Part shown: one piece after another, positions 1 through 6,152 of the stretch
Numbering within the stretch: the stretch's first letter is position 1
Layout: every line of letters begins with the position of its first letter
Assembly: GCA_027364495.1 (NCBI GenBank)
Contig: DAHXPE010000060.1
Location: 1-11,886 of the forward strand
Direction: 5' to 3'
DNA: 11,886 nucleotides
From: Candidatus Heimdallarchaeota archaeon
Lineage (GTDB): Archaea; Asgardarchaeota; Heimdallarchaeia; Hodarchaeales; LC-3
Notes under the pieces: generated by a model
The model's input: the letters and a program-made list of their open reading frames with translations, nothing else
What the model was told of the DNA's origin: nothing
Database searches by the model: none
Translations under genes and position numbers: made by a program

Positions 1-49
1 CTTTCTTAAACGCAATAATAGATTTGCAATTATCACAAAACTTGACCAT
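1..49 (-). CDS. N-terminal fragment of a zinc-ribbon protein, likely transcription factor S (TFS/TFIIS-like)
   Basis: Reading the minus strand from an ATG at 49 gives 16 codons to the window edge, MVKFCDNCKSIIAFKK. A Cys-x2-Cys knuckle directly after a short MVKF start, followed by small and hydrophobic residues and a Lys pair, is how archaeal transcription factor S and RPB9-type RNA polymerase zinc ribbons begin. TFS stimulates transcript cleavage by stalled RNA polymerase. The catalytic C-terminal ribbon would lie outside the window, so the function cannot be confirmed. It could equally be another short zinc-ribbon protein. A TATA-like box sits about 50 bases upstream on the same strand, leaving a leader of about 26 bases. 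The call rests on resemblance of a very short stretch. Confidence 0.5.
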   Translation of the reverse strand, partial: MVKFCDNCKSIIAFKK

Positions 50-96
50 AAAGAGATCTTCAAAATTAACTAGATACAAAAACAATAATTATCATA

Positions 97-105
97 ATTT
101 ATAAA
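97..105 (-). promoter_or_regulatory. TATA-like box for the left-edge zinc-ribbon gene
   Basis: On the minus strand this reads TTTATAAAT. Its centre is about 26 bases before a predicted start of transcription near 75, giving a leader of roughly 26 bases to the ATG at 49. No clear BRE is visible. AT-rich intergenic DNA makes chance TATA matches common. Confidence 0.35.
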
Positions 106-112
106 AATACTT

Positions 113-346
113 GTGGGAATAAAAATTGGAGATTTTTCAGGTTCTCCCATGTTTATTCTTATGCCAGGGATATTTTTAAAGAAAAATCGTAAATTAATGA
201 TTTCAAGAATATTTGCAACAATTTTTGTGTGTGTAGCTATCGGATTGCTTGAAATACCTCTTTATTACCTTGTTGCAACAAATGTTGAACAAGTGGATTT
301 ACAGATTGGGAGAAATAGAATACACACGAATAAAAAAAAAATTTAA
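113..346 (+). CDS. Doubtful small membrane protein ORF
   Basis: A 77-codon frame starting with GTG. It encodes one hydrophobic stretch at about residues 29-55, long enough for a membrane helix, and a basic C-terminus ending in a Lys run. I recognise no family. There is no good ribosome-binding site, and the nearest TATA-like sequence is only a few bases before the GTG, too close to be its promoter. It may be chance or a remnant. The flanking sequence, 50-112 and 347-516, shows no other gene, RNA or repeat that I can support. Confidence 0.2.
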   Translation: MGIKIGDFSGSPMFILMPGIFLKKNRKLMISRIFATIFVCVAIGLLEIPLYYLVATNVEQVDLQIGRNRIHTNKKKI

Positions 347-516
347 AGTAAAAAACAATTCTTTTCACAAAATAGGTTAAATTAATATTTCTAAAATAGA
401 AATTAAATATTTAAAATGTGAATATTGAGCCTGTGGTAAAGGATAAAATTCATTATTTTGGTTATTTCCTTCAGAAATATACTTAACACCTCATAATAAA
501 GCTCCGAGTAGAAAAT

Positions 517-530
517 CGGAAATATAATTT
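517..530 (+). promoter_or_regulatory. BRE/TATA promoter of the ferredoxin gene
   Basis: The sequence CGGAA followed by TATAATTT fits a purine-rich BRE and a TATA box. The box is centred near 526, about 25-26 bases before the ATG at 552, so transcription should begin at or next to the start codon. That predicts a leaderless mRNA, and no Shine-Dalgarno sequence is present. Confidence 0.5.
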
Positions 531-551
531 AAAATATAGAAGAAAAAGACT

Positions 552-785
552 ATGACACATATAATAGCTGAACCATGTATAACTGTTAAGAGCGCTGATT
601 GTGTTGATGTTTGCCCAGTAGACTGTATTCATGAAGGAGATGACATGTATTACATTGATCCATCAGAATGTATAGATTGTCAACAATGTGTTTCAGCATG
701 CCCTGTAGAGGCAATTTTTGCTGAAGATGAACTTCCTGAAAAATGGAACAGCTTCATTGAAAAAAATGCTAACTTTTTTAAATAA
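552..785 (+). CDS. 7Fe-type (3Fe-4S/4Fe-4S) ferredoxin
   Basis: A 77-residue soluble electron carrier. Cysteines at 9, 17, 21, 25, 40, 43, 46 and 50 match the spacing of Azotobacter ferredoxin I offset by one. By that comparison C9, C17 and C50 would hold the [3Fe-4S] cluster and C21, C40, C43 and C46 the [4Fe-4S] cluster, with C25 a free nearby cysteine. C21 and C50 are each followed by Pro, as usual. The protein lacks both the long C-terminal tail of Azotobacter FdI and the N-terminal zinc-binding extension of Sulfolobus/Thermoplasma ferredoxins. In length it resembles the compact Thermus/Bacillus type. It stands alone with its own promoter and converges on the DinB-like gene. The redox partner cannot be inferred from the context. 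The family call is secure; cluster content is by homology. Confidence 0.95.
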   Translation: MTHIIAEPCITVKSADCVDVCPVDCIHEGDDMYYIDPSECIDCQQCVSACPVEAIFAEDELPEKWNSFIEKNANFFK

Positions 786-787
786 AC

Positions 788-793
788 TTTTTT
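788..793 (+). terminator. T-tract terminator after ferredoxin
   Basis: A run of six T begins three bases after the ferredoxin stop codon, with no strong hairpin before it. Archaeal transcription commonly ends at such T tracts, and the position between convergent genes fits. Confidence 0.35.
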
Positions 794-812
794 ATTAGAG
801 TATTTTGAATTT

Positions 813-1328
813 TTAATGTGTTCCTTTAGGAGGACCTTTAAAGAAATTCAAGGTCATATAAATTTGACCTCTGTGATACATCTCATGATCATACCAGTAT
901 TCCAGCAATTTTACTGCTTTCATTTTTCCATATGGCGATTTCACAGGTCTTTCGTAATCCAAATCTGCTGCTTCCCGCAATAATTCTTCTGATACTACTT
1001 GTACTGGCGGAAAGAGTTTTTTCAAATCTTTTAATACCACATGTTCCCCTTCTTCCAGTTTCATTACAGTATCTTCTGTCCATTGACTCTTTACTCCTAC
1101 GGGGTGTCCTGTTCTCGTTGGATCAAATGATTGTTGTAAATATTTTATTTCTGAATATAACTGGTGCCTTATTATTTCATCTATTGCCCATTGATGTGGT
1201 GTTGGTCTTTTTATTATCCATTCTTGATCTATTTCCGGTTTTCCTAAGTCGGTAAATGTTTCTTCGCGTATTTTATTTACTCGCTGATAGCGGTCGATCC
1301 AAAGTTTCTTATTTTTGCCTAATGACAT
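813..1328 (-). CDS. DinB/YfiT-like putative metalloprotein
   Basis: A 171-residue protein. The family is a four-helix bundle with a metal site of three histidines: one in helix 2 and two in an HxxxH pair near the C-terminus. Here these are H55 in the stretch IIRHQ and H148 and H152 in DHEMYHRGQIYM; the HRGQ form is typical of DinB_2-type proteins. Characterised relatives include damage-inducible DinB of Bacillus and mycothiol- or bacillithiol-dependent transferases, but the thiol partner of an archaeal member is unknown and no reaction can be assigned. The ATG at 1328 is preceded by a TATA-like box with an 18-base predicted leader. The gene is convergent with the ferredoxin, and upstream lies a decayed region. 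The family is much better known in bacteria, so transfer is possible. Confidence 0.85.
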   Translation of the reverse strand: MSLGKNKKLWIDRYQRVNKIREETFTDLGKPEIDQEWIIKRPTPHQWAIDEIIRHQLYSEIKYLQQSFDPTRTGHPVGVKSQWTEDTVMKLEEGEHVVLKDLKKLFPPVQVVSEELLREAADLDYERPVKSPYGKMKAVKLLEYWYDHEMYHRGQIYMTLNFFKGPPKGTH

Positions 1329-1367
1329 TGTAACTGTTTCCGAGTTTCGCTTTTTTTCCCATCTCGA

Positions 1368-1377
1368 ATTATATTTA
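1368..1377 (-). promoter_or_regulatory. TATA-like box of the DinB-like gene
   Basis: The minus strand reads AAATATAATT here. Its centre lies about 26 bases before position 1346, which would leave a leader of about 18 bases to the ATG at 1328. Confidence 0.4.
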
Positions 1378-1454
1378 AGTAGTAGGCTTGTTTATCTTTT
1401 AAATGCTCTGATTTACAAAATTTTTTTTTTTAATTTTTAGATTAAATTTTCTTT

Positions 1455-1998
1455 TTATAAATCAACTAATGTTCTTGTTCCCAAACAGTCTGCTAAATTT
1501 ACTACTCCTATTAATTTTTATTTATCATTCACTGCTGGCAATACAGATAATTTATTTTCAAGAATTTTTTCTAAACAATAATCAATCGTATGTTCTACTG
1601 GTACATGTATCACCATACTCACTAAACCTTTCATTGTGTTTGTTGAACAGTTTTTTCTCTCTGTTACTCATTTTTTAGTAAATTTCTATCTAAAAATAAT
1701 TTCAAAGGGTTTTCACCATCTGTTGTTATTATATAGTAAACTTCCTTTTCTATTAGTATTATTACAGATTATTGAATTGTAGCATTTGGCTTTACAGCAA
1801 TATATTCATCATTAATTTGTAAACCTTTAACCATTGTTACCAATTTTTTAACCTTATTCCCCTGCTCACTCCATTTTCAATATACTTTCACGAAATTCTT
1901 TTTCATAGCAAAATATCAAAGTTTTCTGAAAATGTCTACGTGCGATATAAAATATTTTTCTGTATTCTCTTAAGGCTTTTCGACAATCCTTTATCTAA
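1455..1998 (-). pseudogene. Decayed tandem CBS-domain protein
   Basis: No intact frame exists here, but the minus strand translates into recognisable CBS-domain pieces. CBS1, about 1856 down to 1664, contains AVKPNATIQ, an in-frame TAA (1771-1769), then SVIILIEKEV, TTDGENP and LDRNLLKNE followed by TAA (1666-1664). CBS2, about 1634 down to 1455 in another frame, contains MVIHVPVEHTIDYCLEKILE, then LSVLPAVNDK, an in-frame TAA (1520-1518), and KLIGVVNLADCLG. These follow the CBS pattern of an amphipathic helix, LPVVD, a Gly-Val turn and an aspartate before LL. Upstream, about 1870-1976, a third frame reads as a basic helical stretch (ARRHFQKTLIFCYEKE). At least three stops and two or three frameshifts separate the pieces, so this is a relic. 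CBS pairs usually bind adenine nucleotides and regulate a partner. The upstream end is not defined. Confidence 0.72.
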
Positions 1999-1999
1999 A

Positions 2000-2370
2000 A
2001 TTAATCCTATCTTTTATTCTAAGTATGATTTGGATCCACCACAAATAGAAGAGTTATTCTTCTATTCCCACCGAACATCCTAAAGCATTGTATTGTGCTG
2101 AGACCGTCCCATTCCCTAATTGTTTTGGTACAAACTCTCAACTGCACTGGGGATTCCTGATAGTTAAAATGTGCTTCATGTTCTTATCATGTCGCATTTT
2201 TTTTTAGTTAGCATATTTTCATGAACCTCGTCGAAGTTTTGATGCTTTTACCTGAGCTGCTAACTTTAGATTAACCCTATCGTAGTATAAAAATGATTAT
2301 TAAAAACACTTCAACCAAAAAGATACTTACTCTGCTTTATGAAAGTCTTCCGATTATAGCAAATCTGAAT
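2000..2370 (-). pseudogene. Second decayed coding segment, identity unknown
   Basis: This minus-strand stretch is less AT-rich than ordinary spacer in this window, especially 2030-2160, and reads like broken protein-coding DNA. One frame with several stops gives DRVNLKLAAQVKASKLRRGS (from about 2287), then MRHDKNMKHILTIRNPQ, then VPKQLGNGTVSAQYNALG and LFYLWW. A competing frame is open for 54 codons (2183 to 2022), with REWDGLSTIQ and RRITLLFVVDPN. Another frame near 2300-2360 gives YNRKTFIKQSKYLFG. I cannot tell which frame is ancestral, nor whether this was the upstream part of the CBS gene, a separate gene or a transposase remnant. No family is recognised. Confidence 0.35.
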
Positions 2371-2408
2371 TATTATTACTTGAAGTTTTTACTTTGTTTT
2401 AGAATAAT

Positions 2409-2720
2409 TTATGCATGATAGTTCTGTATTAATACAATAATAGGAATAACAAATACTCCAAACAAAATAAAAATAGCTGTTAACAAACCTTTTCTTTTTT
2501 TCTTTCGTAAGCAGGTTCTACATAGCCAATGCTTTTTAAAGTTTTTTTTCTCGCCAAAGTAAGCATAATTTAAAAAATTATGTGTCCAGTATTCTGTCAT
2601 ACAATCATTACAATATGGTAAATCGCAATCCTCACATATTCTAGTCGATTTTACATCAGAGTGAATTGTGCAATTTGTCCTACTTTCTATTTTAAATTTC
2701 TTTTTAACTGTTTTTTCCAA
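2409..2720 (-). CDS. Small B-box-like zinc-finger protein with C-terminal membrane anchor
   Basis: 103 residues. Zinc-ligand candidates are C17 and H20 (CTIH), C29 and C32 (CEDC), C37 and C40 (CNDC), and C67 and C70 (CRTC). The order CxxH, CxxC, CxxC, CxxC with a Leu-Pro-Tyr before the third pair resembles the short B-box-type fingers found in many bacteria and archaea (CxxHPx..CxxCxxPxCxxC). After a basic run at 72-77, residues 79-98 form one hydrophobic helix. This suggests a tail-anchored or single-span membrane protein with the zinc domain in the cytoplasm; the topology is inferred from the positive charges on the N-terminal side. The start is a TTG at 2720, because an in-frame TGA lies four codons upstream and the nearby ATG is out of frame. 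Partners are unknown; B-boxes usually mediate protein contacts. Confidence 0.75.
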   Translation of the reverse strand: MEKTVKKKFKIESRTNCTIHSDVKSTRICEDCDLPYCNDCMTEYWTHNFLNYAYFGEKKNFKKHWLCRTCLRKKKRKGLLTAIFILFGVFVIPIIVLIQNYHA

Positions 2721-2898
2721 ATTATTTTTTCATCCTTTAAATAAGAGGAGGGTTGACTGATTTTAAAATTTTTACTTAGATAAAATAAATTTTTACCAAT
2801 ATACATTATATTTAAAAGTGGGCGACTTATAATTCCCTTCTTTTGCTATGAGACTTCCAAAACTTTTAATATTCATTTGTAAAAAGTTAGTCTGATAT

Positions 2899-2915
2899 AA
2901 AAAAAAAAAAAAAAA
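2899..2915 (+). repeat. 17-base poly-A tract
   Basis: Seventeen consecutive A, directly before a tandem duplication and about 55 bases before the Nudix start. Such tracts bend DNA or exclude nucleosomes and are prone to length change. On the minus strand it is a T17 run upstream of the B-box gene, not downstream of any gene, so it is not an obvious terminator. Confidence 0.8.
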
Positions 2916-2945
2916 TTACAATTTTTTATTTTACAATTTTTTATT
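2916..2945 (+). repeat. Perfect 15-base tandem duplication
   Basis: The unit TTACAATTTTTTATT occurs twice in a row without mismatch (2916-2930 and 2931-2945). It lies in the leader or promoter region of the Nudix gene and each copy carries a TATA-like TTTTTTATT, so duplication may affect promoter placement. Confidence 0.9.
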
Positions 2946-2970
2946 TTAGATCTTGTAGAAGGCCATTATC

Positions 2971-3459
2971 ATGGATACAAATCCAAAACAAGCGACATAT
3001 AGAAGTCAAATCAAAGCTGCTGGTGGCATTGTTTGGAGGGAAAATCCTGATTCAGGTGAACCTGAATTCCTTTTATTACTTCATAAACATGGCCACTATT
3101 GGTCCTTTCCTAAAGGAAGGAAAAATAAAGGAGAAAGTGATATAGAAACAGCAAAGAGAGAAATAAGGGAAGAAACTGGAATTGAAGACTTTACGCTACT
3201 AGAACGTGGTGGAAAATTTATTTCAAATACCATGCGTTACTTTGTAAAACGAGGTAAATCGTTTATACCGAAAGAAGTTCGTTATTATTTGGTTAAATTC
3301 TCAAGACGTGTTGAAGTCAATTTATCAAAAGAACATATTGCTTATAAATGGCTTAAGTTTGACGAGGCAATTGCAAATTTATCTCATGCTAATTCTAAAC
3401 AATTATTAACCAAAGTTTATTCAGATGGTGATTTCTTCGATGATGAAGATGATTTTTAA
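2971..3459 (+). CDS. Nudix hydrolase, probable Ap4A (dinucleoside tetraphosphate) hydrolase
   Basis: 162 residues. The Nudix box GX5EX7REUXEEXGU is complete at 49-71: G49, E55, R63-E64, E67-E68 and G70, giving the Mg2+-binding glutamates. The approach AAGGIVWR (16-23) and WSFPKGR (44-50) are typical of the asymmetrical bis(5'-nucleosyl)-tetraphosphatase group (NUDT2/MutT-like), which clears Ap4A to ATP and AMP; substrate is inferred from family resemblance only. The C-terminus is very acidic (DGDFFDDEDDF). The ATG at 2971 has a weak GAAGG 8-9 bases upstream. It is followed after 101 bases by the guanylyltransferase gene, which has its own TATA-like box, so the two are probably separate units. 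Confidence 0.93.
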   Translation: MDTNPKQATYRSQIKAAGGIVWRENPDSGEPEFLLLLHKHGHYWSFPKGRKNKGESDIETAKREIREETGIEDFTLLERGGKFISNTMRYFVKRGKSFIPKEVRYYLVKFSRRVEVNLSKEHIAYKWLKFDEAIANLSHANSKQLLTKVYSDGDFFDDEDDF

Positions 3460-3481
3460 TTAATTTATAAAAGGTTAAATC

Positions 3482-3487
3482 TTTTTT
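3482..3487 (+). terminator. T-tract after the Nudix gene
   Basis: A run of six T, about 22 bases after the stop codon and before the next TATA-like box. No clear hairpin is present. This is a possible archaeal T-tract terminator. Confidence 0.3.
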
Positions 3488-3513
3488 AATAGTAAAATTT
3501 TGCTCAGTAATCA

Positions 3514-3522
3514 TTATATAAA
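3514..3522 (+). promoter_or_regulatory. TATA-like box of the guanylyltransferase gene
   Basis: TTATATAAA centred near 3518 predicts transcription starting near 3544 and a leader of about 17 bases to the ATG at 3561. It is the best TATA match in this spacer. Confidence 0.45.
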
Positions 3523-3560
3523 TACCTTAAATTGCCTTTGATACAATTTAATATTTTTGG

Positions 3561-4661
3561 ATGATTGTTTTGTCTTCTGAGCTTTTAGATATTCATGTAA
3601 TTTTAATGGCAGGTGGTCGAGGTGAAAGGTTTTGGCCACGTAGTCGATTTTCACGTCCTAAACAGACTCTTCATATTGGTTCAACTCAACCATTACTTGT
3701 TGAAAGTATCGAACGACTTTTATCTTTAATACCGGAAAATAATATTGTTATTTCCACTGGTAAACATTTAGAAGAATCTTTTAAAGACATACTAAAAAAT
3801 TACAATCTTGACTGGATAATAGAACCCGCTCAAAAAGATACTGCAGCAGCAATAGGCTATGCAATTACATATATTAGAAATAAGATACAAAAAAACTTTA
3901 TTGCTGTTATACTAGGCTCAGATTACCGCATAACTGATCCTTCGCTTTTCAGGAAGCATTTAAAACGAGCTATTGAGTTGGCCAATGAAAATTATATTGT
4001 TACCCTTGGAATTAAACCTGATAGACCAGCAACAGGCTATGGCTATATACGAAAAGGTGAAGAAGTAACAGATGGGACAATAAAAGCTTTTAAAGTAAAG
4101 GAATTCAAAGAAAAACCAGACAGAAAAACAGCTGAGGAATATATTGAAACAGGAGAATATCTCTGGAATAGTGGGATGTTTATTTGTCCTTCTGATTTAA
4201 TGATGAATGAAATTAAAAAATATATACCAGAACATTTTGAGGGTTATGAACGAATTATTAAGCAGCAATTCGATCCATGGACAACGAATAAGGTTTTTGA
4301 GCAGTTTTCTAAGATTTCAATAGACTATGCTGTCATGGAAAAGACTGAATACCTTTTAGTTTTAGAGTCAAGTTTTGAATGGGATGATCTTGGTGATTGG
4401 CTTGCTATGGATAGACTCATTCCACATGATGCACGAGGTAACGCTATTGATGGTTTTTGGATTGGTATGGATACTGATGATTGTATAATTTTAGGAAATG
4501 AAAATTCTTCTAAAAGATTAATCTCCACACTGGGTATTTCTGACTTAATCATCGTTGATACTGAAGATGTGCTCTTCATTAGTCATAAAGATTATGTTCA
4601 TAAAATTAAACAATTTGTCCAGCACATTGGTGGTCATAAAAAGCTCAAAGACTTTTTATAA
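3561..4661 (+). CDS. manC: Mannose-1-phosphate guanylyltransferase (GDP-mannose synthesis)
   Basis: 366 residues. The enzyme makes GDP-mannose from mannose-1-phosphate and GTP, feeding N-glycosylation, glycolipids and surface polysaccharide. Visible motifs are the nucleotidyltransferase loop GGRGERFWPRSR (18-29) with K34 beyond it, EPAQKDTAAAI (88-98), ATGYGYI (157-163), FKEKPD (182-187), WNSGMF (202-207), IDYAVMEK (254-261) and WDDLGDW (274-280). This set separates it from glucose-1-phosphate thymidylyltransferases. The C-terminus has the left-handed helix extension but no cupin isomerase domain, so it is the single-function form. The usual LPxDH motif reads LGSDY here (118-122): the metal-binding Asp is kept but Pro and His are lost. 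About 10 residues precede the normal N-terminus, and TTG at 3570 is an alternative start. It converges on PAN. Confidence 0.92.
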   Translation: MIVLSSELLDIHVILMAGGRGERFWPRSRFSRPKQTLHIGSTQPLLVESIERLLSLIPENNIVISTGKHLEESFKDILKNYNLDWIIEPAQKDTAAAIGYAITYIRNKIQKNFIAVILGSDYRITDPSLFRKHLKRAIELANENYIVTLGIKPDRPATGYGYIRKGEEVTDGTIKAFKVKEFKEKPDRKTAEEYIETGEYLWNSGMFICPSDLMMNEIKKYIPEHFEGYERIIKQQFDPWTTNKVFEQFSKISIDYAVMEKTEYLLVLESSFEWDDLGDWLAMDRLIPHDARGNAIDGFWIGMDTDDCIILGNENSSKRLISTLGISDLIIVDTEDVLFISHKDYVHKIKQFVQHIGGHKKLKDFL

Positions 4662-4672
4662 TTAGATATGAA

Positions 4673-4688
4673 AAAAATTTAAATTTTT
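4673..4688. terminator. Palindromic A/T tract between convergent genes
   Basis: AAAAATTTAAATTTTT is a perfect 16-base palindrome lying between the guanylyltransferase stop (ending 4661) and the PAN stop (4687-4689), overlapping the latter. It gives each strand a T run just after its gene and can serve as a terminator in both directions. Confidence 0.5.
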
Positions 4689-5916
4689 AATTATAAACCC
4701 CTTTCAATGTAGCAAATGGACTCTTTTCCTTTCTAGTCTTGATTTTAGGTACAGCGTCCATAAAATCTGACATTTGAACTTGGTGTCGTTCACTTCTTAT
4801 TGCAAACAAACCTGCTTCAGTACATATTGCTTTTATATCAGCTCCATTCAATCCCTCGGTCAAATCTGCTAATGTCTTAAATGAAACACTTTGTTCTAAT
4901 TTCATTTTTTGGCTATGGATTTTAAATATTTCTTCTCTTCCTTCAATGTTTGGTGCTGGTATTTCTATATGTTTATCAAACCTCCCCGGACGCAATAATG
5001 CTGGATCCAAGATATCTACTCTATTAGTCGCTCCAATTATCTTGATATCTCCACGTGCAGTAAAACCATCCAACTCAGCTAATAATTGCATGAATGTTCG
5101 TTGTACTTCACGATCTCCACCAGTTGCCATATCTAATCTTTGAGAACCTATGGAATCAAGCTCATCAATAAATATGATTGCTGGAGCAACTTTACGGGCA
5201 TATTGAAATAGTTCTCGTACCAAACGAGCTCCTTCACCAATGTATTTTTGAACAAATTCACTTCCAACCAATGTTATAAAAACTGCATTAGTATGGTGTG
5301 CTACTGCCTTTGCTATAAGTGTTTTTCCTGAACCTGGTGGTCCAAATAATAAAACACCTTTTGGACTTTCAATACCAACTTTTTCAAACAAATCTGGTCG
5401 TAATAAGCTTAATTCAATGGATTCACGAACCTCATTCAATTGTTTTGTTAATCCACCAATATCATTATAATCAACATTAGGTCTTTCATCAACTTCCATA
5501 CCTCGTATAAATGGATCAATAGATTGAGGAATTGCTTTAACAAGAGAAAATGTTCGCTGGTTAAGTACTACCCTTTTTCCAGGTGCTAATTCATCAGATC
5601 CTTCTTCTAAACCAGATGCAATACTAACAATAAATGATGGACCACTCGAACTTCTTACAATTGCTTTTTCTTTATCAGGTAGCACATCTACAAGAGTACC
5701 GATTAAAAGAGGCTCTTTAGTCAATTTAGCAATTTCTTTCTTGGTTTCTTCTAATTGTTTTTGCAGGTTATTTCGTTGCTTGATTAATCTTTTTTGTTCT
5801 TCTTCTAATGTTTTGAGATTTCTTTCAAGTGCTTTAATATATGATTCATTTGATGAGGAACCTGGTTGTGTTACCTCTGTATCAAAATCTGGATCGGGTT
5901 CATCTTTAAAAGCCAA
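4687..5916 (-). CDS. pan: Proteasome-activating nucleotidase (PAN), AAA+ ATPase
   Basis: 409 residues, normal length for the family. PAN forms the hexameric ring that unfolds proteins and feeds them into the archaeal 20S proteasome. Order: disordered acidic start (1-22), coiled coil (about 25-67) ending at P69, which may match the ring-pairing proline of the family, OB domain (about 70-130), AAA+ core (about 150-320) and C-terminal helical domain. Key residues are Walker A GPPGSGKT (192-199), pore loop KYIGEG (224-229), Walker B IIFIDE (247-252), sensor-1 N298 in GATNR, and arginine fingers R309/R312 in LRPGRFD. The protein ends in VYN, a valid HbYX motif for docking into the alpha ring. The start is TTG at 5916: an in-frame TAG lies five codons upstream and no ATG occurs until far downstream. 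No proteasome subunit gene is in the window. Confidence 0.96.
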   Translation of the reverse strand: MAFKDEPDPDFDTEVTQPGSSSNESYIKALERNLKTLEEEQKRLIKQRNNLQKQLEETKKEIAKLTKEPLLIGTLVDVLPDKEKAIVRSSSGPSFIVSIASGLEEGSDELAPGKRVVLNQRTFSLVKAIPQSIDPFIRGMEVDERPNVDYNDIGGLTKQLNEVRESIELSLLRPDLFEKVGIESPKGVLLFGPPGSGKTLIAKAVAHHTNAVFITLVGSEFVQKYIGEGARLVRELFQYARKVAPAIIFIDELDSIGSQRLDMATGGDREVQRTFMQLLAELDGFTARGDIKIIGATNRVDILDPALLRPGRFDKHIEIPAPNIEGREEIFKIHSQKMKLEQSVSFKTLADLTEGLNGADIKAICTEAGLFAIRSERHQVQMSDFMDAVPKIKTRKEKSPFATLKGVYN

Positions 5917-5953
5917 AATTTGAGCCTCTAGTTTTATATAATAATTGTATTGT

Positions 5954-5962
5954 GATTTATAA
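5954..5962 (-). promoter_or_regulatory. TATA-like box of PAN
   Basis: The minus strand reads TTATAAATC here, centred near 5958, predicting transcription from about 5932 and a 16-base leader to the TTG at 5916. A stronger-looking TATATAAAA lies at 5932-5940, but it would place transcription just downstream of the TTG, so the distal box fits the start better. Both are predictions. Confidence 0.35.
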
Positions 5963-6152
5963 TTATAATATAAATAATTTCTATTTAAAAATATGTAATT
6001 AAAACAATTTTCAAAAAATTACCAAAGAATCCCATGAGGCAATAAATAATTAAAAAAAAAAAAAATTCACTAGTTCAGATTAATATTTTTAAAATCTTTT
6101 ATGAATTATTTCTAAAATTCTCTATCACGTTTGCTTGAGGTTTTTATATAGT

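Noticed and set aside
932..1255. 107-codon plus-strand ORF
   Set aside because: Lies wholly inside the DinB-like gene on the opposite strand; its leucine-rich translation is a shadow of that gene.
1469..1678. 69-codon plus-strand ORF rich in Leu, Phe and Ser
   Set aside because: It is antisense to the CBS relic; the minus strand carries the recognisable domain, so this is a shadow.
2030..2160. Transposase C-terminus suggested by the stretches YQNN and RRITLLF
   Set aside because: The resemblance appears only if frames are mixed freely; no catalytic motif, terminal repeat or target duplication supports an insertion sequence here.
6135..6152. TTG start for the PAP2 gene adding six residues
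   Set aside because: The ATG at 6153 has a GAGG upstream and gives a normal N-terminus; the extra residues add no motif.
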